Assembly: GCF_003269425.1 (NCBI RefSeq)
Contig: NZ_CP030104.1
Span: 1,979,501 to 2,043,500 of the forward strand
Source: Flagellimonas maritima
Lineage (GTDB): Bacteria; Bacteroidota; Bacteroidia; Flavobacteriales; Flavobacteriaceae
Direction: 5' to 3'
DNA: 64,000 nt
Under the pieces are notes generated by a model, which was not told the DNA's origin, made no database searches, and worked only from the letters and a program-made list of their open reading frames with translations. A program made the translations under genes and the position numbers. How positions within the stretch are numbered: the first letter of the stretch is position 1; each line of letters opens with the position of its first letter. Shown here one piece after another: positions 8,082-18,129 of the stretch.

Positions 8082-8820
8082 GTAAAATATTATAGAATTA
8101 TTTAATAAACATAAGGAAAATGCTATTGTATAAAGAGCCTTTGGGCTTATTTCCTTATAAATTCAATTCTTATCCAAAAATCTTTGCGGAAATAAAATGT
8201 ACACCTGCAAATTTATTCGTTGAACTCTCAATGTAAGTGATGAGAATTTTAAAAGACTTTAATATAAAGTTTTAATATCCTACATTTTATTGAATAAAAT
8301 TTTATTCGTATAGCAGATTATTAATATAGCGCGTGTAAGTTAAATTACTGTTAATTATACTGCTTAAAAATTTATTAGAGCAATAATTCTTTGTCTTTAA
8401 AAAATTGATTATCAACAAATTGAGAGTTTAAATAAAAAAAGCAACACATTAAATTGATATTAAATATGATTTTTGTAATAAATAACTTATAAAAAATTTA
8501 TTACTTTTCCTATAATAGAATAGTTAAAGTATAATCCTTACAACCTTTACATGAAAAGAACACTAGCAAAACTTAATCGATTGGAATGATAAGATTCATT
8601 TTTATTATTGAATAGATTCTTATACCTACACTTAAGCGTATCCTCTTAGTACGCTTAAATGGTGCTACACTCGGTTAGCAGTTTAGTAATACACTAAATT
8701 TTGAGATGTTTTATCCATTAATTTTATTGGATATCCTTTCTTAATAGAATATCACTATTTCCTCAATTGGAGCGAAAACTTCACAGTAACATATACCTAA
8801 ACAATAATTAGCAGAATAAT
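8082..8820. promoter_or_regulatory. 740-bp AT-rich structured intergenic region before the RHS locus
   Basis: No credible gene. It contains ATAAGGAAA (8111-8119) pairing with TTTCCTTAT (8150-8158) around an inner AGCC/GGCT hairpin, a probable end structure for the par operon. TTAAGCGTA (8632-8640) pairs with TACGCTTAA (8650-8658), and TTTAGT (8682-8687) with ACTAAA (8693-8698). A 12-codon frame at 8551-8589 begins ATGAAAAGAACACTAGCAAAA, similar to the first codons of the RHS gene (MKR-L). This is a long leader for RHS expression, mechanism unknown. Confidence 0.5.
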
Positions 8821-11800
8821 ATGAAACGAATACTAACGACGATACTTACGCTATTTCTTCTCTTGAATAATGCGCTATCACAAACTAATATGACAATTCC
8901 CGAGCTAACCCACCCAAGTCCTGAGGTAGCTTCATTGGGTTCATATGGAAATATTCCGATAAACATGTACACTGGAGAAGCTAATATTAGTGTGCCTTTA
9001 AAAGTATTGGACTTTGATGGCCTTCCCATTCCAATAGTATTATCCTACGGTACCGATGGTATTAAGGTTTCACAAGAAGCGGGCTGGACAGGTTTGGGAT
9101 GGACTTCTTCCAATGAGCCTGTCATAACAAGGCAAATCAATGGACACTGCGATATCACAATAGGCAGTGGACCAAATCAATCTTTGGTCGGGTTCGCTTT
9201 GACAGATGTTACAATTCCACAGTACATAGGAGATTACGGTCAAGCTATGAACGATAAGATGGTGCTCTATACTGATTATGATAATAGGATTTTAGGATGG
9301 GATACCCAGCCAGATGTATTCACGCTCAACATTTTTGGTGAGACCGCCTCATTCATTCTTACCCAAAAAGCTTTAAATGGAGGCAATATAGGCGTCAGTA
9401 TGATGAATACGGATAAGAGGTTCAAAGTAGAATATATAGAGCCATCAAAATCTTTTAAAGTAACAAACGACAGAGGCTTTGAGTTCTATTTTGAACAAAG
9501 GACCTATTCCATCACCGCCACTTATGGTCCAGACACACTATATGCTGTTCAATCCCCTCATATAGACCCCCTTATTACGGGCTGGAAGTTGGATAGAATG
9601 ATTTCTCCCCGAGGAGCAGTTTTAAATTTTAACTATTACCCTATGGTACGTCAACAGGAAACACCCAGATTGTTTGATACGGCCTATGGGTTTCCATATT
9701 TTACAGACCCGCAGCTTAGTTTTTTAGTCAATACACCCCAAGAAGGAAAACAATTGACGGGCTACCAAATATTGTATTTGGAAAGTATGACATCGGATGG
9801 ATTTCAGGTACAGTTCAATACTTCCGATAGACTGGATGTTGCAAAGGTTGGTGACACGGATGTTGAAATAACCAATATACCAAGTCTTTTGACTGGAACC
9901 TTAGATCGCCCCAAAAAGTTGGAAAGCATCAGTATCAGGGATTTTTCTGGGCAAGAGAAGGTGAAATTTGATTTCAGTTATTCTTATTTTAATCAAGGCC
10001 AAATTTCCAGTAGTGATTCAAAGAAGTATTTACGTCTAAAGCTGGACAGTGTACATAAGAACAACGAATTTTTCAGAGGGTTTGATTATATCAATAGTGA
10101 AGCACTACCAATAAAAAATTCCAAATCAATGGATTATTGGGGCTATTATAACGGTAAAGTCAATGCCTACAATTATCCATCTTTTAGAAAGGAATATTCT
10201 TGGATAAATCCTAATACCAATCAGGAAGAGGATAATATGCAAACTATCTTAGGAGCAGACCGTAGGGCCGACTTTACTTATGGACAGAACGGTCTATTGG
10301 AGAGAGTATACTACCCGACAAGGGGCTTTACAAAGTTTATATACGAGCCCCATTCCGTGATACTCACCAATGAAAACAGAATCACAAATTACCCATTTGA
10401 AGAAGAAACCACTTTGGAAATCACTTCTTATGAAGAATCCCAACCCGCAGTTTCTCAAAATATTTATCTAAGTAACAATAGTTCTGCGAAAGAGTTCTCC
10501 AGACTTACAGGAACACTTCAAATTGCCTGTGGTCAAGAATTTGAGAACAGTTCATCCGATGATGACATTAGAAAATGTGATGTGGCCGATGAAGATATTT
10601 CCAGTATAGCCTTTCAAATGGTCAATGCTGATACAGAACAGGTAGTTTTTGAAAGCCCATTCTCAAGCTCTCCAAGGTGTCTATATCAAGGTAGCGGTTC
10701 AATATGCCCACCTTTGATCGTCACTTCTCAGGATGGATATGTTTTTAAATATTCCTTCAATTTCAGCGAAATACCTGATGGCAATTACTATTTCAGGGTT
10801 CAGGGATTAAAACATCCTTCCAATTTTTATGACGAGGATGAAGGTGCAAATAGCTCACATCCCGATTACTACAAACAATATTCGTTTGCGGTCAGATTCA
10901 GCTTGAAAATACCCAAGTCGTTGTTGTACGATGCGTACGACCTAGAGATAGGCGGTGCTAGGATTGCTAGTACCGAAAATTATGATTATGACAATGGAAT
11001 GTTATCTAAGAAAGACTATACCTACTTATTGGACTATGATGGTAACAACCCATTGGATGGCTTTTCTTCGGGTATTTTAATAAACCCACCTGTGTATTCA
11101 AACTTTGCTCAATATATGGGACTTAGGGATGGAAGTGGCCTTCCCTGTTCTGTACAAAATTTAACGGATTGGCATACCTATCTGACTGAAGTTTATTCCA
11201 CCAATGTACATGCCGCAAATGCCCCACCTAGTTCTCATGTTGGATATTCAAGGGTTGAAGAGTCAGAAAAATTTTTCGAGAATGGTCTCTGGAAGGGCAA
11301 CGGAAAACGGATAAGCATTTATGCCAATAAACCGAACGTATTTAATACCTTTTACAGTATTCCTGGTATAATCGATTTTTTTCCGGCTACCTCACCACAT
11401 ACCTCTCAGGTAGCATATTATCCTGAATCGACCTACGAAGAAAGCAATGGAGATTTGCTCAAAGAAACGTTATATGATGCAAACGGTTCCAAAGTTAGCG
11501 AGACTGTACACGAATATGATTTCCACAATTACTTACCACCTCGTTCCGTCGGAAGAGGTCTCTATCCCCGAATATCTACGCAGCATGATTGGGTCTGCAA
11601 TTATGTTGGCACTTCTGGCGTGTTTACGGAATTTCAGATTTACAACATAAAAGAAGAGAGTACACCTAGGATAAGGACAGTCACTACAGAATTTCATGAA
11701 GGTATAGCGTTGACAGATTCCACAAGCTATTCCTACAATCAGCACTATCTTCCCAGCAAGGTTTCCATTCAAAAAAGCGACGGCAAGCAAATCGAAAAAA

Positions 11801-12471
11801 TTTATTTGTATCCCGATGACGTGAATAGTTTGGGTGGCCTAGGTGAAGAGTTGACGTCTACAGAAAAGGCAAACATAGATGCCCTGAAGGAATTCAACCA
11901 GCATCGAATAGCAGAACCTGTTCAAACAAGAACCAGTACCATTGACGGAAGTTTAGTAACCACCTCGGTTCAACGAACAAACTACGGCGCTTGGGACAGT
12001 GGAATAATTCTTCCAGCAGGTATAGAATCGCTGAAGGGGGAAATGACGATGGACAATACGCTTAAAGAAGAGTTTCAATTCCATTCATATAGTTCTGTAG
12101 GAAAACCGTTAGAGGTTTCAATGGATGATGGTATGTGGACAAGTTACTTCTGGGGCTACAATCAAACGTATCCAATCGCTAAGGTAGAGAATGCCTCTTA
12201 TACCGAAATTGCTCAAGCTCTGGGAACAACAATTGCTTTATTAAAGAGCTTTGATGAATCCGATATGACCGATCTTGAAAATCTTCGTTCCCTACTTTCC
12301 AATTCCATGGTTACTACCTACACCTATGACCCCTTGATCGGAATGACTAGCATCACGGATTCCAGGGGCTATACTACATCCTATATCTACGACGGTCAAA
12401 ACAGACTGAAAGAGGTACGTGATCAAGATAATAATTTATTAAAAGAGTACAGATACAACTATAAAAACTAA
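8821..12471 (+). CDS. Secreted RHS-associated protein (N-terminal half-type partner)
   Basis: 1216 residues with a signal peptide (MKRILTTILTLFLLLNNALSQ). The N-terminal part ('PSPEVASLGSYGNIPINMYTGEANISVPLKVL' region) resembles the SpvB/TcdB-like start of Bacteroidota RHS shells. The middle is a large beta-rich segment and the C-terminus has recognisable YD repeats ('YTYDPLIGMTSITDSRGYTTSYIYDGQNRL'). It ends without any toxin domain. The next gene follows two bases later. The pair is the usual arrangement in flavobacteria, in which two secreted proteins probably build one shell around the toxic C-terminus of the second (inference). Confidence 0.85.
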   Translation: MKRILTTILTLFLLLNNALSQTNMTIPELTHPSPEVASLGSYGNIPINMYTGEANISVPLKVLDFDGLPIPIVLSYGTDGIKVSQEAGWTGLGWTSSNEPVITRQINGHCDITIGSGPNQSLVGFALTDVTIPQYIGDYGQAMNDKMVLYTDYDNRILGWDTQPDVFTLNIFGETASFILTQKALNGGNIGVSMMNTDKRFKVEYIEPSKSFKVTNDRGFEFYFEQRTYSITATYGPDTLYAVQSPHIDPLITGWKLDRMISPRGAVLNFNYYPMVRQQETPRLFDTAYGFPYFTDPQLSFLVNTPQEGKQLTGYQILYLESMTSDGFQVQFNTSDRLDVAKVGDTDVEITNIPSLLTGTLDRPKKLESISIRDFSGQEKVKFDFSYSYFNQGQISSSDSKKYLRLKLDSVHKNNEFFRGFDYINSEALPIKNSKSMDYWGYYNGKVNAYNYPSFRKEYSWINPNTNQEEDNMQTILGADRRADFTYGQNGLLERVYYPTRGFTKFIYEPHSVILTNENRITNYPFEEETTLEITSYEESQPAVSQNIYLSNNSSAKEFSRLTGTLQIACGQEFENSSSDDDIRKCDVADEDISSIAFQMVNADTEQVVFESPFSSSPRCLYQGSGSICPPLIVTSQDGYVFKYSFNFSEIPDGNYYFRVQGLKHPSNFYDEDEGANSSHPDYYKQYSFAVRFSLKIPKSLLYDAYDLEIGGARIASTENYDYDNGMLSKKDYTYLLDYDGNNPLDGFSSGILINPPVYSNFAQYMGLRDGSGLPCSVQNLTDWHTYLTEVYSTNVHAANAPPSSHVGYSRVEESEKFFENGLWKGNGKRISIYANKPNVFNTFYSIPGIIDFFPATSPHTSQVAYYPESTYEESNGDLLKETLYDANGSKVSETVHEYDFHNYLPPRSVGRGLYPRISTQHDWVCNYVGTSGVFTEFQIYNIKEESTPRIRTVTTEFHEGIALTDSTSYSYNQHYLPSKVSIQKSDGKQIEKIYLYPDDVNSLGGLGEELTSTEKANIDALKEFNQHRIAEPVQTRTSTIDGSLVTTSVQRTNYGAWDSGIILPAGIESLKGEMTMDNTLKEEFQFHSYSSVGKPLEVSMDDGMWTSYFWGYNQTYPIAKVENASYTEIAQALGTTIALLKSFDESDMTDLENLRSLLSNSMVTTYTYDPLIGMTSITDSRGYTTSYIYDGQNRLKEVRDQDNNLLKEYRYNYKN

Positions 12472-12473
12472 TC

Positions 12474-15400
12474 ATGAGAAACGCCATAATCCTTACCGCC
12501 ATTTTATTTTCGGCTTTTGTCAGATCTCAAAGCATCGCCATCAATGGACCAACGGACGTAGATGTAAACTATACGGCCAACTATTCGCTGGGACAATATA
12601 TCAATCCAAACGCGTACCCGCCAATTTGGTCCATTACTGGGGGCACCATTATTTCCTTCGACGGGCAGAATATTTCAATTTATTGGCATGATATTGGGGT
12701 CCACACACTTTCGCTCGAATATGACCAATTAACGCTTTATGCTTCATTGGACGTGACCGTCAGCGCATATGTATACAATCCCCCTAATCCAGTAATAGAT
12801 AGCAATACATGTAATTCTGCAATTATCAGGAGGTCCGGTTCCCCACCAGCTGGAGTAACTTGGTATTGGCAGGGCACCGATGTCAATGGAACAAGTACAT
12901 CTCTTGGAAGCGCTTCTACCTACAACGTGAATGCTTCGGGAACCTATTATATTAGGGCTTGGGACAATAATTCTGGAGAATGGAGCCCTGACCTGGGTTT
13001 TATCGACGTAAATATAATCCCATATATAGGTGGCACAATAGCGGGCAATCAGACAATTTGCTATGGAACCGAGCCTTCTCCGTTAAACAATCAATCTGTA
13101 GCGAGCGGAGGAACAAGTTATTCATACCAATGGGAAGAATCCACTGATGATGGAGTAAGTTATACCAATATCAACGGAGCGACCTCGACTTCGTATACTC
13201 CTGCCATGAACCTGACATCCACCACTAAATACCGAAGGGAAGTTACATCTTGTGGATTGACGGAATATTCCAATGTGGTCACTGTAAACGTACGTTCTTC
13301 AATTGGAAACGCAGTGGGGGCAAATGTCTCCAATTGTAGCCCTGGTTCGATAGACCTAACGGCTACGCCAGGGACAAATGCCGATAGCGTCAGATGGTTC
13401 GAAACAGAATCCGGAGGTTCTCCCATACATGTAGGTTCAAGCTTTTCGACACCTTTTCTAACAGAAAGTAAAACGTATTATGTAGAAAGTATAAGCCTCG
13501 GCTCAGGATGCGTATCGGATAATAGAACTGTGATTCAAGCGAATATAACTTCAGGGACCATTTGGTATGCGGATGGAGATTTAGATGGTTTGGGAGACCC
13601 CAACAATAGTACACCACCAAGATGTTCACCCCCAGATAATGGTATACAGTACGTTACCAACAACAACGACTTATGCCCTGATATAAGCTCGGAAACAAAT
13701 ATTTGTTCCATGGTTATCAGTGAAAATCCAAACGACCACAATTACATTTATGAAATAGTATACCAAGATTCTTCGGTTTCGAGCACTGCTCTGTTTGTTC
13801 AAGACGATAGAGTGTTGCAACGCGTTGTTTACTTTGATGGTCTTGGACGGGAAATCCAAAATATCGGAATTGGACAATCACCAGATAAGGACGATATCAT
13901 AAGGCATATCGAGTATAATGGCACAGGTCTGATGGAGAAAGGATTTCTGCCTTTCACGGTCCAAAGGTCTGATTTGGGACATTACATCAGTTCCAGTAAA
14001 TCCAACACATTGGATTTTTACGATGATTTTAAATATGAAAATACTTCGAACCCATTCACAGAAATAGAATTTGAGCCATCACCTTTAAATAGGGTACTCA
14101 AACAGGCCGCCCCCGGAGAGGACTGGAAGATGGGCAGCGGTCACGAGATCGAGTTCGGGTACGGTACTAATATAACGGGCGAAGTGCAGCAATATACCGT
14201 AAGCCTTGCCTTTGCGAACAACACGTATACGCCGACCCTTGTTGAGGACGGCCACTATCCACAGGGCGAACTCTACAAGATGGTGACCAAGGACGAGAAC
14301 CATGACGGGACATCCTCCAAGCTCCACACCACCGAGTCGTATACCGACAAGCTGGGCCATGTGGTGCTCAAGCGGACGTATGGGGAAGTGGGGTCGCCGA
14401 GCGCAGTCGAGGCCCACGACACCCATTATGTGTACGACGACTATGGCAACCTCACCTTTGTGCTGCCGCCAAAGGTGGACACTTCCAACGGGGTAAGTAG
14501 TACTGAGCTCAACGAGCTCTGCTACCAGTACAAGTACGACAACCGCAACCGTTTGGTGGAGAAGAAGGTACCGGGCAAGGGCTGGGAACTTATCGTTTAT
14601 AACAAATTGCATTGGCCAATTATGACACAGAATGCATTACAGGACTCAAAGAATGAATGGTCCTATACCAAATATGATGCATTTGGACGGATAATCGTAT
14701 CGGGGGTGCTGAACCTTAACCTGACAAGGTTACAAGCACAGACCAATGCGGACAATGCTATAGTACAATACGAGGAAAAGGACGGACAAGTGTATACGGA
14801 CGATGCCTATCCCTCCATATTCAACGGTTCACCGTTTCCCCAGCTACAGGTGCTCAACTATTACGATGATTACAATTTCCCGCTGTTCGGCTATACCGTG
14901 CCCACCACCGTACTGGGTCAGGCCGTGACACAGAACGTAAGGGGCCTGCCCACGGGCGGTGGCAGGCTCGTACTGGACGGGAACAACGATAAATGGGTGA
15001 GATGGGCCAGGGCCTACGATGAAAAGGGAAGGCTCATCACAGAGGGGACCATGAACGAACTGGCGCAGACCTTTACGCAGGTGGAGACCAAGCTTGACTT
15101 TGTGGGCAGGCCGGAACAGGTGGTCACCGTCCACACCAAGGGGGCGAACCCGCCAATAGTGACCGTGGACAACTATGCGTACGACCATATGGGCAGGCTC
15201 ACCGAACAGACCCAGATCATAGGGGCCCATACCGAGACCATCGTGGAGAACACCTATGATGAACTGGGGCAACTGGTAGGGAAGAAAGTGGGCGGCAACC
15301 TACAGACGGTGGACTATGAGTATAATGTACGGGGCTGGCTAAAGGCCATCAATAATACCGCAAACCTGGGCAACGACCTCTTTGCGTTCGATATCAACTA

Positions 15401-17084
15401 CAATACGGCGGACCATGGGGGCACACCGCTCTACAACGGGAACATCAGTGAGACGGAGTGGAAAACGGCCAATGTGGACAACGGCCTGAAATGGTACCGC
15501 TACGGCTATGATCCGCTGAACAGGATCATAAATGCCACTGCAAACAGTCCCAACTATCATCTGAACAGCGTTGGCTATGATAAAAATGGAAATATTCTAT
15601 CTTTGCAAAGGCAGGGGCATACCAATGCAGATGCCACGCTCTTTGGCAATATGGACGATCTGGTTTACACGTATGACAGCGGCAACAAGCTTATAAAGGT
15701 ACTGGACAACGGGAACGATAGCCAAGGCTTTAATGACGGGATCGATACCACCACGGAATATACCTATGATGCCAACGGCAACATGACATCCGACCTCAAT
15801 AAAGGGATATCGAGCGTTGAGTATAACCATCTCAACATGCCAATAAAGATTACGGTAACAGGTGCAAATGCTGGTATTCTGGACTATATCTATGCGGCAG
15901 ATAGGACGAAGCTAAGGAAGATAAACAGCAACGGCACAACGACCGATTACATCGGAAACTTTGTTTACGAAGGGGGAAGCCTGAAACAGATTACACAACC
16001 AGAGGGCTATATCGAGCCAGATGGTCAGGGCGGATATGACTACGTGTACCGCTATGTTGATGTATGGGGCAACACAAGGTTAACCTATGCGGACGACAAC
16101 GGCGATGGGTCAATTGACCCCGCAAACGAAATCAGGAGGGAGCAGAACTACTACCCCTTTGGGTTACTTCATAAAGGGTACAACAATGTTGTGAATGGCG
16201 TAAAGAATAACTACAAGACTTATCAGAGTCAAGAGTTCACGGAAGATTTAGGCTTAAATATCCATGAGTGGAAATATAGAATTAGCGATCCGGCAATTGG
16301 TAGGTTTTGGCAAATAGACCCATTAGCGGAACACTATTCTTATAACTCTACTTATGCCTTTGCGGAAAACAAGTTGGGAATTGGTAGAGAATTAGAAGGA
16401 CTGGAAGTTGTTCCTCATATGCCACCATTTGGAAAAGGGATGACCTCTGAAAATCTTGCTAGACATCAAGAAGCTCAACGTGTTGCAAATACAGTTGCAA
16501 CTGTTGGACAGCTTGCGATGGTTGGAGGTGTTGCTGCGGGAATTGCCGGAACTGAAGCTACTACTGCTTTTGTTGCTAATGAGATAAAAGATGAAGCTTT
16601 ATCACAAGCAACAAATGGAGCAAGTGATATTTTCGATGTCACCAAAATGGCTTATAAAGGTCTAAAGAATTTAGCTGAATTTGGGTTTAAAAAATTATTT
16701 GGTAAAGCGGATAATGTTGCTGACGCATTTTCATCAAGTGTAGATGATGTTACTGATGCTTTTACTAAATCTGGTGGTGCAGGCAAACTTGAAGGCTTAA
16801 AAATTGATGATGCAGATGGAAACTTCTTTCAAGTTTCTGGTAGTTTTGATGGCACAGATTTTGCTTTTCAAGGTGATATAAGTGTAAGTGATGGTGTTTT
16901 GACAATAGATGGAGGCGATTTTGAAGGAGCACTTGGTGTTTCTGGATTTAAAGAAGCTCTTGCCAGTTTTGGTAAGTCAAGTAATGTAGAAAAAGTTATT
17001 TTTAATTCTGGAAAAAGAACTACTGGCGCTAATCCAGGAAAGACTATTACAATAGAAGCAAACGTTAAAGATTATTTTGATTGA
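12474..17084 (+). CDS. RHS/YD-repeat polymorphic toxin with variable C-terminus
   Basis: 1536 residues. Order of parts: signal peptide (MRNAIILTAILFSAFVRSQS); Ig/PKD-like repeats to about 400; a DUF6443-type segment (~415-560, 'RVVYFDGLGREIQNIG'); YD repeats from ~650 to ~1240 ('YDDYGNLT', 'YDNRNRL', 'YDHMGRL', 'YDANGNM'); the RHS core end ('DPAIGRFWQIDPLAEHYSYN') near 1275-1290; then a ~230-residue tip of unrelated, AT-rich composition. The tip starts with a hydrophobic alanine/glycine/valine stretch and ends in a beta-rich domain with 'GKRTTGANPGKT'. I do not recognise the toxin class. A small gene overlapping the stop is the likely immunity partner. Confidence 0.88.
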   Translation: MRNAIILTAILFSAFVRSQSIAINGPTDVDVNYTANYSLGQYINPNAYPPIWSITGGTIISFDGQNISIYWHDIGVHTLSLEYDQLTLYASLDVTVSAYVYNPPNPVIDSNTCNSAIIRRSGSPPAGVTWYWQGTDVNGTSTSLGSASTYNVNASGTYYIRAWDNNSGEWSPDLGFIDVNIIPYIGGTIAGNQTICYGTEPSPLNNQSVASGGTSYSYQWEESTDDGVSYTNINGATSTSYTPAMNLTSTTKYRREVTSCGLTEYSNVVTVNVRSSIGNAVGANVSNCSPGSIDLTATPGTNADSVRWFETESGGSPIHVGSSFSTPFLTESKTYYVESISLGSGCVSDNRTVIQANITSGTIWYADGDLDGLGDPNNSTPPRCSPPDNGIQYVTNNNDLCPDISSETNICSMVISENPNDHNYIYEIVYQDSSVSSTALFVQDDRVLQRVVYFDGLGREIQNIGIGQSPDKDDIIRHIEYNGTGLMEKGFLPFTVQRSDLGHYISSSKSNTLDFYDDFKYENTSNPFTEIEFEPSPLNRVLKQAAPGEDWKMGSGHEIEFGYGTNITGEVQQYTVSLAFANNTYTPTLVEDGHYPQGELYKMVTKDENHDGTSSKLHTTESYTDKLGHVVLKRTYGEVGSPSAVEAHDTHYVYDDYGNLTFVLPPKVDTSNGVSSTELNELCYQYKYDNRNRLVEKKVPGKGWELIVYNKLHWPIMTQNALQDSKNEWSYTKYDAFGRIIVSGVLNLNLTRLQAQTNADNAIVQYEEKDGQVYTDDAYPSIFNGSPFPQLQVLNYYDDYNFPLFGYTVPTTVLGQAVTQNVRGLPTGGGRLVLDGNNDKWVRWARAYDEKGRLITEGTMNELAQTFTQVETKLDFVGRPEQVVTVHTKGANPPIVTVDNYAYDHMGRLTEQTQIIGAHTETIVENTYDELGQLVGKKVGGNLQTVDYEYNVRGWLKAINNTANLGNDLFAFDINYNTADHGGTPLYNGNISETEWKTANVDNGLKWYRYGYDPLNRIINATANSPNYHLNSVGYDKNGNILSLQRQGHTNADATLFGNMDDLVYTYDSGNKLIKVLDNGNDSQGFNDGIDTTTEYTYDANGNMTSDLNKGISSVEYNHLNMPIKITVTGANAGILDYIYAADRTKLRKINSNGTTTDYIGNFVYEGGSLKQITQPEGYIEPDGQGGYDYVYRYVDVWGNTRLTYADDNGDGSIDPANEIRREQNYYPFGLLHKGYNNVVNGVKNNYKTYQSQEFTEDLGLNIHEWKYRISDPAIGRFWQIDPLAEHYSYNSTYAFAENKLGIGRELEGLEVVPHMPPFGKGMTSENLARHQEAQRVANTVATVGQLAMVGGVAAGIAGTEATTAFVANEIKDEALSQATNGASDIFDVTKMAYKGLKNLAEFGFKKLFGKADNVADAFSSSVDDVTDAFTKSGGAGKLEGLKIDDADGNFFQVSGSFDGTDFAFQGDISVSDGVLTIDGGDFEGALGVSGFKEALASFGKSSNVEKVIFNSGKRTTGANPGKTITIEANVKDYFD

Positions 17085-17305
17085 AAAGATTAATTATTAA
17101 TGGTTTTAAAACCAAAGAACAGTACAGAATCCAGTTTACCAACTTTTTAAAGGAGTTTGGTAGATATGGTTTGAAAGATGCTAAAAACCTGTTAGATGGA
17201 ATGATAGATGGAGAATCAATTGAAATTGAGCTTTATGAAAAAGATATTCAGAATGCAGAATCTATTTTAAACAAACTTAATATGGATTATTATATTATGA
17301 ATTAA
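17081..17305 (+). CDS. Putative immunity protein, L7/L12-CTD/ClpS-like fold
   Basis: 74 residues. The start is TTG, overlapping the RHS stop as TTGA, so translation is coupled. The sequence follows the pattern of the ribosomal L7/L12 C-terminal domain: a first strand (RLIINGF), a helix, then 'GLKDAKNLLDG' (compare GLKEAKDLVEG), and a final helix-strand 'ILNKLNMDYYIMN'. Position directly after a variable RHS tip is the hallmark of immunity genes. The fold match was made by eye. A hairpin terminator follows. Confidence 0.7.
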   Translation: MKRLIINGFKTKEQYRIQFTNFLKEFGRYGLKDAKNLLDGMIDGESIEIELYEKDIQNAESILNKLNMDYYIMN

Positions 17306-17309
17306 CAAA

Positions 17310-17337
17310 AAACCACTTTTAACGAGGTGGTTTTTTT
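17310..17337 (+). terminator. Terminator after RHS/immunity operon
   Basis: AAACCAC (17310-17316) pairs with GTGGTTT (17327-17333), followed by T residues. Because the stem is flanked by A on the left it may also serve the convergent minus-strand lipoprotein gene. Confidence 0.75.
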
Positions 17338-17360
17338 ATAAGCTATATCTTAAAAGGAAA

Positions 17361-17732
17361 TTATTTAATTTTTTCCATTTCTACTTCAGTGATATTATAA
17401 TTGGAAACAGATTTGCATCTGAATCGATTATTTTCAGTCTCTATAATCTTTACGTTTATTGGTATGTTTAAAATCTCTTCGTAATGATTAAGTGTTTCAA
17501 TAGGAGTTACAATAAACTCACAGTCAGATAACCATTTTACTGTACACGTAATTTTAATGTTTTTCAGTTCATTAGTCTCAATTTGAATAGAATCATTTCT
17601 TTCAATTATGTAACCGTCATATGCTGAATCAGTATACTTAAAAGTTCCTGTTTTAAATTGGTTACAATTGTCAGGTTTTTTTGAGCAACTACTGAATATC
17701 ATTAAAGAAAGTAGTAGAATTAAAACCCTCAT
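17361..17732 (-). CDS. Small predicted lipoprotein
   Basis: 123 residues with a lipobox ending at Cys16 (MRVLILLLSLMIFSSC). The mature part has 'CNQFKTGTFKYTD', 'IIERNDSIQIE' and 'WLSDCEFIVTPIE', a pattern I associate with a small lipoprotein family widespread in Bacteroidota, sometimes mislabelled as topoisomerase IV; function is unknown. Its start overlaps the stop of the XRE remnant by four bases, so the two were one operon. Confidence 0.75.
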   Translation of the reverse strand: MRVLILLLSLMIFSSCSKKPDNCNQFKTGTFKYTDSAYDGYIIERNDSIQIETNELKNIKITCTVKWLSDCEFIVTPIETLNHYEEILNIPINVKIIETENNRFRCKSVSNYNITEVEMEKIK

Positions 17733-17974
17733 AATGCAATAGATTTAAGTTTTACAGCTTTAATAAGGTTATCAATAACATAAAAAAAGTGTGCTTTATC
17801 TTCTTCTGGCAAATGTTCAATATACTCAATACGTTTTAAAACATCTTTATCATAGTTAGAGAGCTGACCTTCGCCAATAATATAATCTACACTTGCATCA
17901 AAAGCTTTAACCATTTTAAGCGATACTTCTATTGATAGCACATTATCATCATGTTTGTACTTACCAATCATCAC
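17729..17974 (-). pseudogene. XRE-family regulator remnant (N-terminus lost)
   Basis: The 81-codon frame is the C-terminal half of a helix-turn-helix protein: 'MIGKYKHDD' is the end of the recognition helix, followed by the familiar 'SLDYIIGEG'-type linker and 'LPEEDKAHFFYVIDNLIKAVKLK'. The frame stays open upstream to 18037 ('KLEVGSSFV') without an ATG, and a separate short frame (MELRKKL) lies in another phase there, so the HTH is degraded. It is divergent from the polymerase operon and may once have controlled it. A short product from the ATG at 17974 could still be made. Confidence 0.6.
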
Positions 17975-18048
17975 AAAAGAAGAACCAACTTCTAGTTTTA
18001 TCTTATGGTTAGCTTCTTTCTCAATTCCATTATCAAATTATAAATATA

Positions 18049-18082
18049 TTGGAATTAATCCAAATAATAGGATTATTTCCAT
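18049..18082. promoter_or_regulatory. Two GGA-N5-TCC operator-like sites before the polymerase operon
   Basis: TTGGAATTAATCCAA (18049-18063) and TAGGATTATTTCCAT (18068-18082) share GGA-N5-TCC, centres 19 bp apart, i.e. near two helical turns. They lie in the divergent region between the XRE remnant and the Y-family polymerase gene and are the expected binding place of a dimeric repressor. Confidence 0.5.
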
Positions 18083-18129
18083 AATTCTAATCTTTTTTAT
18101 CTAGTTTTATCGTCCTCAATTAAAAAATA

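Noticed and set aside
14085..14612. 175-codon minus-strand frame inside the RHS gene
   Set aside because: Antisense shadow of the GC-rich YD-repeat region; the plus frame is a clear RHS protein.
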